Of a DNA stretch of 64,000 nt, positions 23,232 through 30,606 are shown in pieces (the stretch's first letter is position 1; the number at the start of each line of letters is the position of its first letter). Position numbers and translations under genes: made by a program. The notes beneath the pieces are model-generated. The model was not told where the DNA came from, searched no databases, and saw only the letters and a list, made by a program, of their open reading frames with translations. The stretch is taken from contig JADLCT010000009.1 in the NCBI GenBank assembly GCA_020847045.1, positions 1-64,000 of the forward strand, written 5' to 3'. The DNA is from Bryobacterales bacterium. Lineage in GTDB: Bacteria > Acidobacteriota > Terriglobia > Bryobacterales > Bryobacteraceae.

Positions 23232-23259
23232 AACCGGCTGTTAGCGCTTACGGTAAGCG
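23232..23259. promoter_or_regulatory. LacI-operator-like repeat, copy 2
   Basis: Contains TGTTAGCGCTTACG, 12 of 14 bases matching the LacI-family palindrome TGTTAGCGCTAACA, nested with a second dyad CGCTTAC-G-GTAAGCG. It lies about 95-122 bp upstream of the 405-aa gene. On the plus strand it is followed by TCTTTTTTG, so it also has a terminator-like look, but no plus-strand gene ends here. Confidence 0.5.
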
Positions 23260-23290
23260 TCTTTTTTGTCAGCTTGTTAGGAGGAAATAA

Positions 23291-25498
23291 CTACTGAATT
23301 GCCGCCATCCAGATGTTCGAGGTGACGTCGGTTAGATTGAAGGCCACCCGGCCGCGCACGACAGAGAGCCAGCTTCCCGACAGCGGATAGTGCTGAACCG
23401 TGTGGAAGTGGCGCACGGCCAGAGGCTCTCCCCGCGGGTGTTTTGTCTCCGGATCAAGCCGGACTGCCCACAGACATCGGTGATCGTCCCGTGTGGCGAA
23501 AAAGTAAAGCAGATCCCCGTCAGGCGACCAGCGCAGGTAGAGGTGGTACATCTCTTCGGTGACCGGAATCCAACTCCCCGCAGGGCCCAATTGGGTTCCG
23601 TCGAACGGAACAATGAATGCCTTCAGCTTTTCTTGGCCCTGTTTTCGGGTCACCAGCGCGATCCAGCGCATATCCAGGCTGAAACTCGCTTCGATGCTCA
23701 CGATTACGGGATCGCTCAGAAGCCGGGTCCTGGTTCCAGTGAGCGTGTTCACCAGATGCAAGCCCCACGGCTCCGCTCCGCGGTACAGAAGCAAGCCTCC
23801 ATCCGGCGACATGTCCATGGGGTGCTCGCACTCATCGCACAGCTTGTGCGGCAGCCGGCTGGACAAATCCACCGTGTAAATCGCTCGCCGCCGGCCCTCT
23901 AGAACCTGATAGGCCACCTTATCCAAATTGGATGAAGCGACCGGCTGATCGTCGGGGCCCGGATTGCTCGTCAGGCTCTCTTCCTTGCCTGTCGTCAGAT
24001 CCTTGATCCAGATGTCGGGATTTCCGGATCGCGCCGAAGAAAAGACAAGCCGCAAGCCGTCCGCCGAAAGCAAAGGCCGCGTCCCTTCAACTCCTCCTAC
24101 CAGCGAAGCGTCCCGCGTCATCTGCTCCATCTCGCCGCGGCCCACGCCGCGCGCAGCCTCCACTGGGAGGCTCCACAGGTGACTTACGCTGGTGTCGGTG
24201 GCAAAGATGAGGCGGAATGGCTCGGCCGCCCGATAAAGTACGCGCGGGTGGTCGATTCCCGGTCCGGGCACAAGCTGGCGGGCGGGACCGGCCACCTTCC
24301 ACGTTCCGGCGGACAACGGGACGCTCCACAGATTTCCCATGCCGTCCACTTTCAGAACAAATACGACTTCTGTCCCCATCCAGTCCGACGGGCAGGCGGT
24401 TTCGTCGAAATCCCTCAGACCACTCCGGCGTAGCTGAGCGGCCACGCCCGTTGGCGCGGCAGGCCTGTCACGGTCCAGAGAAACTACCCACCAATCGTAG
24501 CCTTCCTTCACCGCCCCTACAAAAATCAGGTGCTTCCCGTCGGGCGTCCAAAGTGGGCAAGCCGTGCCATGGACGTCTCCTGAAACGCGGATAGGATCGC
24601 CTCCGGTGGCGGGAATCACTTGAATGCCATCCTGAGCGAAGGCCACCCACTTTCCATCCGGCGAATACCGGGGAGAGTAGCCTCCGGCGGCGATGCGGCG
24701 TTCCTGACCGCCCAGCACGGAGACGGCATAAATCCCTCCCCCTTCGCGCCAGGAACGGAAAACCAGGGACGAGCCGCCGGGAGAAAAATCCGGGGAGGTG
24801 TCGGCCGCCGGATTGTGGGTCAGTTGGGTTGGAGCGCCGCCGGAGAGAGGTTGTACCCAGATGTTGGCGTCTCCCCGCGTTCCCCGGTCGGAGGAGAATG
24901 CCAGCAGCCTGCCGTCATCCGAGATGGTGGGATGAGTAGTCTGCCCGCTATCGGAGGTGAGACGGGACAGACTCAGGCGGAGCGATTCCTGCGTTCTTGC
25001 GGGTTGGGCGAAGCGCCAGATGGCGAAAACGCCCGCCAGGACAACAAACCAAAGCGCGGCACGCCAACTAAGGTTTCGCGTGGCGGGAGCGGAAGGATGA
25101 GCCGCCGGAACTTGCGCCGAAGCCGCCGCCGCCGCGCTCCCTTCGCCCGGAATCCGCTCACCAATGACAGGCGTGTAACTACCCTTCTGCAAGCCGATGC
25201 GGATGCCGTCCGCCGAACCCTCGTTTTCGTAGTATTCCTGGAGGCGCTTCCGCAGCTTGCCCGCTTGCACGCGGACAATCGGATCGATCCGGGGGTCGAA
25301 GGCTTCGCCGCGCTCGAATACATCGACCCCAATGAGATACTCCTTCAATTCGGCGCCGCGGCCCTCCAGCGTCTCCTCCACCACGAAGCTGAGAAACCGG
25401 GCGAGGCTGGGCGCCCCGGCAAATCCCTGGCTGGCCAGTATCTTCGCCAGGTGGAGGCGAACCGCCTCCGGAGCGGGATGCTCAGAGCTACTCTTCAC
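23291..25498 (-). CDS. Winged-helix/TolB-propeller membrane regulator
   Basis: 735 aa from a GTG at 25498 with AGGAG about 7 nt upstream; the TTG at 25561 would add a Cys-rich tail without a ribosome site. Residues ~12-112 form the winged-helix-like domain common in Acidobacteria (LARFLSFVVEETLEG, ELKEYLIGVDVFERGEAFDPRIDPIVRVQAGKLRKRLQEYYENEG, KGSYTPVI). An Ala/Pro linker and one membrane helix (146-163) follow, then a long extracytoplasmic TolB/WD40-like propeller with PD40 repeats (TISDDGRLLAFSSDRG, WTPDGKHLIFVG, LSADGLRLVFSS, LRWSPDGDLLYFF). The layout is CadC-like: a periplasmic sensor tied to a cytoplasmic DNA-binding domain. The target is unknown; the neighbouring operons with LacI-like sites are candidates. 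A TATACT at 25523-25528 on this strand could be its -10. Confidence 0.8.
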   Translation of the reverse strand: MKSSSEHPAPEAVRLHLAKILASQGFAGAPSLARFLSFVVEETLEGRGAELKEYLIGVDVFERGEAFDPRIDPIVRVQAGKLRKRLQEYYENEGSADGIRIGLQKGSYTPVIGERIPGEGSAAAAASAQVPAAHPSAPATRNLSWRAALWFVVLAGVFAIWRFAQPARTQESLRLSLSRLTSDSGQTTHPTISDDGRLLAFSSDRGTRGDANIWVQPLSGGAPTQLTHNPAADTSPDFSPGGSSLVFRSWREGGGIYAVSVLGGQERRIAAGGYSPRYSPDGKWVAFAQDGIQVIPATGGDPIRVSGDVHGTACPLWTPDGKHLIFVGAVKEGYDWWVVSLDRDRPAAPTGVAAQLRRSGLRDFDETACPSDWMGTEVVFVLKVDGMGNLWSVPLSAGTWKVAGPARQLVPGPGIDHPRVLYRAAEPFRLIFATDTSVSHLWSLPVEAARGVGRGEMEQMTRDASLVGGVEGTRPLLSADGLRLVFSSARSGNPDIWIKDLTTGKEESLTSNPGPDDQPVASSNLDKVAYQVLEGRRRAIYTVDLSSRLPHKLCDECEHPMDMSPDGGLLLYRGAEPWGLHLVNTLTGTRTRLLSDPVIVSIEASFSLDMRWIALVTRKQGQEKLKAFIVPFDGTQLGPAGSWIPVTEEMYHLYLRWSPDGDLLYFFATRDDHRCLWAVRLDPETKHPRGEPLAVRHFHTVQHYPLSGSWLSVVRGRVAFNLTDVTSNIWMAAIQ

Positions 25499-25936
25499 AG
25501 GGCTGCTCCTAGGGGTGTCAACAGTATAGTATGCGTCCCGACAACAGGATGTATCCCCCAAAAGCGGGCCTCGGATGCATCCATCTTCTCCTCAGCTGCG
25601 CGAAATTCCGGCTGACTCAAGAACCGATAAACAATACAGCGGATGAGTTGACGCGGGGCCACGGCCTCCCGCTGATCTGTGAATCTGCGCTCGGGGCCTC
25701 CGGCGCGTGTCGCGCACTTTGAGACACCCGGCATGGGAATTTACTGACTTCCTTTGTCTGTGGGCCAGATGGAACTGGCCTGTTGATCCAAACCTCCGAG
25801 GGTAATGGTAGTGGCTCCGGCGCTTGACCGCTATGCGCGCATCGGCGATGTGAAGACCGGGATCGAAGAGGCGCGCAAGGCATGGACCGCGGCCGGCAGG
25901 CCGGGATTGGGCGCGCGGGACTATACTGGCTCGAAC
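25499..25936. other. Divergent intergenic region, 438 bp
   Basis: Between the regulator (minus) and the TolB-CehA gene (plus). It holds a TATACT on the minus strand (25523-25528) and one on the plus strand (25922-25927). An open frame from 25805 runs in frame into the downstream gene but lacks a signal peptide and is taken as non-coding. Nothing else is recognised. Confidence 0.5.
25922..25927 (+). promoter_or_regulatory. -10 element TATACT, short-leader promoter
   Basis: TATACT ends 9 nt before the ATG at 25937, so transcription should start within a few bases of the start codon. No Shine-Dalgarno site is seen in front of that ATG. Confidence 0.5.
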
Positions 25937-28393
25937 ATGGCGGAACGCAACGGCATCGTGCTCACATTGATTCTGCTGGCCGCGGTTCATCCGTTGTCGG
26001 CGCAGCGTGTGTATCCGGCGGCGAAGCAAGGTGGCCAGTACATGCACAATTACTACATCTCGCCGGCGCCATCGACTACGCCGTGGGCGCCGGCATGGTC
26101 GCCCGACGGGCGGTCGATTGCGGTGGCGATGCATGGGTCCATCTGGCGCGTTGACCCGGCCAGCGGCGCGGCGACGGAGATCACGTACGGGAAGTCGTAT
26201 CATTCGTCTCCCGCTTGGTCACCCGATGGTAATTGGCTGATCTATACGGCTGACGACGATGCCCGCTCGATCCAGCTTGAGATCCTCAACGTGGCAACCG
26301 GGGAAGCGAGCGCACTCACCAGCGGAGAAGCGATGTATCTCGATCCAGTATTTTCGCCAGATGGGAAGAAACTTGCCTTCGTTTCCACGAAGCCCTCGGG
26401 AAACTTCAACCTCGCCGTGCGCGCGATTCAAGGCGGCAATTGGGCCGGCCCGGAAGAGGCGCTGACCCGCGACAATCGCTACCCGCGCGACCGGCTCTAT
26501 TTCAGCGCCTGGGATATTCACACGCAGCCGGCTTGGACGCCCGACGGGAAGGAGATCGTATTTGTATCCAACCGCGGCGTTCCGTTGGGCTCGGGCGATG
26601 TCTGGAGAATGCCGGCGGAGCCGCGCGCGGATTGGAGTGCCACGCCGGTTCTGCGCGAGCAGACACTATATCGCACGCGGCCGGATGTATCACACGACGG
26701 GAAGCGCATCGTCTACTCGTCGACGGCGGGCGCGGCGGATCAGTTCAACAACTTGTATGTGACGCCGCTGGCCGGAGGCGCACCGTACAAGATGACGTTC
26801 GGGACGTATGACCACTTTCATCCACGGTGGTCGCCGGACGGGGAAGCGATTGCCTACATCGCCAATGAGGGCGGCCTGCCGCAGCTTTGGCTGCTGGAGA
26901 CGTATGGCGGGAAGCGGCGCAAAGTTGAGATCACCTCGCGGAAATGGAAGCGTCCAATGGGCCGCCTGTCCGTGCGCGTGGTGGACGATGCCACGGGTTC
27001 GCTGTTGCCCGCGCGCATTCACGGTCTTGCCTCGGACGGCAAGTTCTATCCGCCGTTCGATTCGTACTCGCGGCTGGGCAACGCCTCGATTCACACGTTT
27101 CACACGAAGGGACAATACACGGTGGACGTGCCGCCCGGCGGCATGACGATCGAGGCGGTGCATGGATTCGACTATCTACCCGGCGCGGTGTCCGTGAATG
27201 CGGAGGCGAACCGCGAGACAGCAGCGGAGATCCGGCTCAAGCGCATCGCCAACCCTGCCGCCTCGGGCTGGCACAGCGCCTCCACGCACGTTCACATGAA
27301 CTACGGCGGCAATCTCCACAACACGCCCGAGAATTTGCGGTTCATGGCCGATGCCGAGGGTATGGACGCGATCATGGACTTGGTTGCCAACAAGGACAAC
27401 CGCATTCTCGACCACCAGTTCTTTGGCAGAGACACCGATACGATTCACTACGGCGAAGAGTACCGGCCGCCGTTTTATGGGCACGTGTTCTTCCTGGGGC
27501 TGAAGGAGCACCTGATTTCACCGTTCACCACGGGCTACGAGGGCACGGCGATTGAGAGCCTTTATCCGAGCAACACGGACATGTTCCGCAAGGCCCGGGC
27601 GCAGGGAGCGATCAACGGCTATGTCCACGCCTTCGCGGGCAACGGCGATCCGCTAAACGCGCAACTCGGCGTCGGCAAGGCGTTCCCCGTGGATGTTGCG
27701 CTGGGTACGGTCGATTGCCTGGAATGGTCCAGCGCATCGAAGGCGTCGTTGTTGGTGTGGCACCACGCGTTAAACAACGATTTTCCCGTGACGCCGGCGG
27801 GAGGTGAGGATTCGATTTCGAACCTGCATCGAACCAAGCTGGTTGGAGGCGTGCGGACTTTTGCCTACACGGGCTCGCGATTTTCACTGGCTTTGTGGTT
27901 GGAGGCGGTGCGCGCGGGCCGGACTTACTTCAGCACGGGTCCGCTGTTGGAGTTGCGCGTGAACGGGAAGCTTCCGGGGGAGAAGATTGATTTGGAGAGC
28001 GCGGGTGAGGTGGTCGTGGAGGGCTCGGTGCATTCGATCGCGCCGCTGTCGCGAGTCGTGCTCTACCGTAACGGGGCCGTGTACAAGACACTGGGCGTGG
28101 GGGCCTTTCGCGAACGGATTCGCGTGGAGGAGAGCGCTTGGTTCTCTCTCTACGCCGATGGCGGGAACTACCGGCTGCTTGATGGCGAGTATCCACAGGC
28201 GGCGACCAACGCCGTTCGTGTGTATGTGGCGGGGAAGCCGATCCGGAATGCCGCCTCGGCGCAGTACTTCGTGCGATGGATTGACCGGCTGACGGAGATG
28301 GCCGAGGCGTGGCCGTGGTGGCGCACCTCGGCGGAGAAGGCGCATGTGATGCGACAGTTTGGCCAGGCCAGGGCTGTCTACGCGAACCGCTGA
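25937..28393 (+). CDS. Exported TolB-like propeller fused to CehA/McbA-type metallohydrolase
   Basis: 818 aa. Start at 25937 gives a Sec signal peptide (MAERNGIVLTLILLAAVHPLSA-Q). Residues ~40-330 hold PD40/WD40-like blades (PAWSPDGRSIAVAM, PAWSPDGNWLIYTADD, VFSPDGKKLAFVST, PAWTPDGKEIVFVS, RWSPDGEAIAYIAN). A carboxypeptidase-regulatory-like beta domain follows (~330-440, LSVRVVDDATGSLLPARI). The third part begins with GWHSASTHVHMNYGG near 445-460, the His-rich metal motif of CehA/McbA PHP-superfamily hydrolases, with DAIMDLVANKD and LVWHHALNNDFP further on. The PHP fold hydrolyses phosphoesters or carbamates with two or three metals; the substrate is unknown. The propeller may present the substrate or sense it. 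Confidence 0.8.
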   Translation: MAERNGIVLTLILLAAVHPLSAQRVYPAAKQGGQYMHNYYISPAPSTTPWAPAWSPDGRSIAVAMHGSIWRVDPASGAATEITYGKSYHSSPAWSPDGNWLIYTADDDARSIQLEILNVATGEASALTSGEAMYLDPVFSPDGKKLAFVSTKPSGNFNLAVRAIQGGNWAGPEEALTRDNRYPRDRLYFSAWDIHTQPAWTPDGKEIVFVSNRGVPLGSGDVWRMPAEPRADWSATPVLREQTLYRTRPDVSHDGKRIVYSSTAGAADQFNNLYVTPLAGGAPYKMTFGTYDHFHPRWSPDGEAIAYIANEGGLPQLWLLETYGGKRRKVEITSRKWKRPMGRLSVRVVDDATGSLLPARIHGLASDGKFYPPFDSYSRLGNASIHTFHTKGQYTVDVPPGGMTIEAVHGFDYLPGAVSVNAEANRETAAEIRLKRIANPAASGWHSASTHVHMNYGGNLHNTPENLRFMADAEGMDAIMDLVANKDNRILDHQFFGRDTDTIHYGEEYRPPFYGHVFFLGLKEHLISPFTTGYEGTAIESLYPSNTDMFRKARAQGAINGYVHAFAGNGDPLNAQLGVGKAFPVDVALGTVDCLEWSSASKASLLVWHHALNNDFPVTPAGGEDSISNLHRTKLVGGVRTFAYTGSRFSLALWLEAVRAGRTYFSTGPLLELRVNGKLPGEKIDLESAGEVVVEGSVHSIAPLSRVVLYRNGAVYKTLGVGAFRERIRVEESAWFSLYADGGNYRLLDGEYPQAATNAVRVYVAGKPIRNAASAQYFVRWIDRLTEMAEAWPWWRTSAEKAHVMRQFGQARAVYANR

Positions 28394-28665
28394 TTTGTGG
28401 GCGAGCCGCTATTCGGCGCGCCCGCCGGGCGGCCATCGCGCCAATACTCCTGGAGCATGAGGGCTACTTTGTCGAGTTGCGAACCCAGTCACGCAACAAA
28501 CGGACCTAAGAGAGGAGACGCGCGCTATACAGCGGCCATTCTTCATCCGGCAGCGGCCTCCCGAACTGTTCGGCGAGCGCGGCACGCGCAGCAACCTCGC
28601 GCTTATCATCAGTCTGAGATTCAGGCATCGGGTTAGCTTCTCCGCAACAAGGGTAGCCTGAAAGC

Positions 28666-29256
28666 ATGGCCAGTAATGAAGAGATTTACGCCAACTGTAT
28701 AGCGCGGCTCCGCAACCGCCTCAATGTGATCGATGACGTGCTGTCCGGAAAGCTCCCAATTCCACATCAAGGCGTGCTCGCCGAGGTCATCTTCATCCAA
28801 TTCCGGAAATCGCTGGAGGAACTCGCGTTCGCCTCGCTGTCTGCCAACGAGGACGAATATTCCAAGATGCATGCCAAGTTTTCCGTCCACTGGCGAGCAA
28901 ACGACATGCTGACCGAGCTTGAAAAAGTGAATCCCGGCTTTTATCCCGTCGCGGTGGAAGCTCCGAAGGAAACGCCGCGGGGCCTCAAGCACGTCGGTCG
29001 CTTGGCCGATGGTTTCATGACCCGAGAGGAATTCGCCAAACTGTACAAATACTCCTCGGAGGTCCTGCACACCCGCAACCCGTACAAGGAAGGCGACCCG
29101 ACGATCAGCATCGGCTACACCGTCGAAGAATGGCTGGCCCGGTTTCGCAAGTTGCTACGGTGGCATTTCATGACACTGGTGAACCACAACGCCGTTCTCT
29201 GCACAATGCCCGATCAGGGATTGATTCACGTCTATCCCTTGCAGCGGCTCCCATGA
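28666..29256 (+). CDS. Hypothetical protein, all-helical
   Basis: 196 aa, not recognised. Predicted mostly helical, with no signal peptide and lower GC than the neighbours. FRKLLRWHFMTLVNHNAV contains an R-x5-H spacing and SSEVLHTRNPY another His near a charged cluster; these recall HEPN proteins, but the match is too weak to name. It lies between the CehA fusion and an IS remnant close to a tRNA gene, the kind of place where defence or cargo genes sit. The start codon follows TAGCCT-GAAAGC, a weak -10 six bases upstream. Confidence 0.55.
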   Translation: MASNEEIYANCIARLRNRLNVIDDVLSGKLPIPHQGVLAEVIFIQFRKSLEELAFASLSANEDEYSKMHAKFSVHWRANDMLTELEKVNPGFYPVAVEAPKETPRGLKHVGRLADGFMTREEFAKLYKYSSEVLHTRNPYKEGDPTISIGYTVEEWLARFRKLLRWHFMTLVNHNAVLCTMPDQGLIHVYPLQRLP

Positions 29257-29396
29257 TAGGCGAGACAAGTTAATACGGTCCCGAAGCCGTATGGTATGGA
29301 GGATGCCGAACCGCAACAGCTCGACTCAAAATAGCCCAATGGCGTCAAACGGCGTCAAGGAATTTCGTATAACAAGACCTCGGCCTGCTATCTCTG

Positions 29397-29666
29397 ATGC
29401 GCCGCCATCGCCATAACCTCAAACCCGAGCAGAAATTCCGCTTGCGGGCCATCTGCGAGTTGCGCCAGTCCGGACTGGCGCAACTGGTCACGCTCGGCGA
29501 CACGCTTCATTCCTGGTCGGAGAAGATCGTCCGCATGTGGCGTTTCACCCGCAACAACGGCATCACCGAAGGCTTCCACAACAAAATGGAAACCATCACC
29601 AGACAGGCGTACGGATTCCGTAACTTCGAAAACTACCGGCAACGCGTGCAGGTGCTCTGTTCTTAG
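29397..29666 (+). pseudogene. ISL3-family transposase remnant
   Basis: An 89-codon stretch that keeps the C-terminal signature of ISL3 (IS204/IS1001/IS1165) transposases: RMWRFTRNNGITEGFHNKMETITRQAYGFRNFENYRQRV. The intact protein has about 400 residues, so the N-terminal DNA-binding part and most of the DDE domain are gone. The preceding LRRHRHNLKPEQKFRL also matches the family but is joined to the tail with too few residues, which suggests an internal deletion. A perfect 28-bp palindrome sits at that joint. The fragment ends about 50 bp from tRNA-Val. Confidence 0.8.
29458..29485. repeat. Perfect 28-bp palindrome inside the IS remnant
   Basis: AGTTGCGCCAGTCC followed without a spacer by its exact reverse complement. 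It lies in the transposase frame (encoding LRQSGLAQL) at the place where residues of the ISL3 protein are missing, so it may be the scar of a deletion/fold-back event. Confidence 0.85.
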
Positions 29667-29716
29667 AAAGGTTTGGGATTGGGGCTGGCCCCCGAAATTG
29701 GCGTAGAGCCGTGGAA

Positions 29717-29793
29717 TGGTGGGCGCGACAGGACTCGAACCTGTGACCTCCTGCGTGTGAAGCAGGCGCTCTAACCAACTGAGCTACGCGCCC
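29717..29793 (-). tRNA. tRNA-Val (anticodon CAC)
   Basis: Reading the minus strand, a 7-bp acceptor stem GGGCGCG/CGCGCCC, D-arm AGCTCAGTTGGTTAGAGC, anticodon stem CCTGC/GCAGG around loop TTCACAC, TpsiC arm ACAGG-TTCGAGT-CCTGT, discriminator A and an encoded CCA. The anticodon CAC reads GUG (Val). Confidence 0.95.
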
Positions 29794-29835
29794 GAAAGCG
29801 GAAACTTCGAGTTTACCACACGGCCCCACGACGCC

Positions 29836-30606
29836 CTACCGGTAGGTCAACAGCGCCCGGTCGCACAGGTGCGGCGTCGCGTTGAAGACGCTCATCGTGA
29901 ACCGCGCGCCGTCGAACAGGAACTCGGAAAACGCCGCGTTGCGCGTCATCCACGTCAAATCGAGCGTCGCCTTCCCTGGCAGTCCCAAGGCATACTGCAC
30001 GGCTGCCGCCGACGGCCCGCCCGAGGTGAACACCACAGTCGAGCCGCCTTTCGGCGTCGCTCGCCGCGTCTCTTCCAACGCCTTGTGCACGCGCGCCGTG
30101 AACTCATCCCAGGTGCCCACGCCGGCGTCGGCCACCTCGCCGGCCAGCCACCGCGCCGTCACCTCCTGAATCAGCAGGTCCAGCGCACGCTCCTTGCCTG
30201 AGGCCTCCGAGGCCGCCTCAAAGTCCGCCGCCCACCGCCGTATGTGTTCGTGCCGCCCCGCGAGTTGCGGCGTGAACGTCCTCACCACAGGCTCGGCCGG
30301 ATACTCATCCAGTTCCTCCAGCACCACCGGAGCGGGCCACTCCCGTCCGGCTTCCCGGAACACCTCGCCCACAATGGCCGCCGTGTCCCTCTGGCGCACT
30401 CGCGGTCCCGTATACACACGCTCGAATCCCGCGCCCATGCGCACCCAATACTCGCCGAGCAGCCGCGCCTGCCGCCGTCCCAGTGGCGACAACTCATCGT
30501 AGTTCTGCGCCAGGTAACTGGCCTGCCCGTGCCGCACCACTGTCAGCCTCGCCATATCGTGGATGTGCGCCTCCTGCACGCCGTTCGGCACGCCCTGCCG
30601 TGTCAT
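29836..30606 (-). CDS. Histidine phosphatase (phosphoglycerate mutase-like) family protein
   Basis: 256 aa from ATG 30606, which overlaps the stop of the upstream D-aminoacylase as ATGA; a start at 30555 (239 aa) would begin right before the catalytic strand, as usual for the family. The phosphohistidine motif is TVVRHGQAS. The second conserved His of the family is absent: the strand reads VVFTSGGPSAAAV where a His is common. This subfamily variant is known in proteobacteria, but it leaves activity uncertain. The segment YTGPRVRQRDTAAIV carries the Arg that contacts the phosphate. It may be a phosphatase of a small metabolite or a regulatory relic. Confidence 0.75.
   Translation of the reverse strand: MTRQGVPNGVQEAHIHDMARLTVVRHGQASYLAQNYDELSPLGRRQARLLGEYWVRMGAGFERVYTGPRVRQRDTAAIVGEVFREAGREWPAPVVLEELDEYPAEPVVRTFTPQLAGRHEHIRRWAADFEAASEASGKERALDLLIQEVTARWLAGEVADAGVGTWDEFTARVHKALEETRRATPKGGSTVVFTSGGPSAAAVQYALGLPGKATLDLTWMTRNAAFSEFLFDGARFTMSVFNATPHLCDRALLTYR

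Noticed and set aside
23245-23270. Plus-strand intrinsic terminator CGCTTAC...GTAAGCG plus T-run
   Set aside because: No plus-strand gene ends here and the copy at 20781 lacks a T-run, so the operator reading is preferred.
25805-25936. N-terminal extension of the TolB-CehA gene
   Set aside because: It would bury the clear signal peptide that starts at 25937 and cross the TATACT element.
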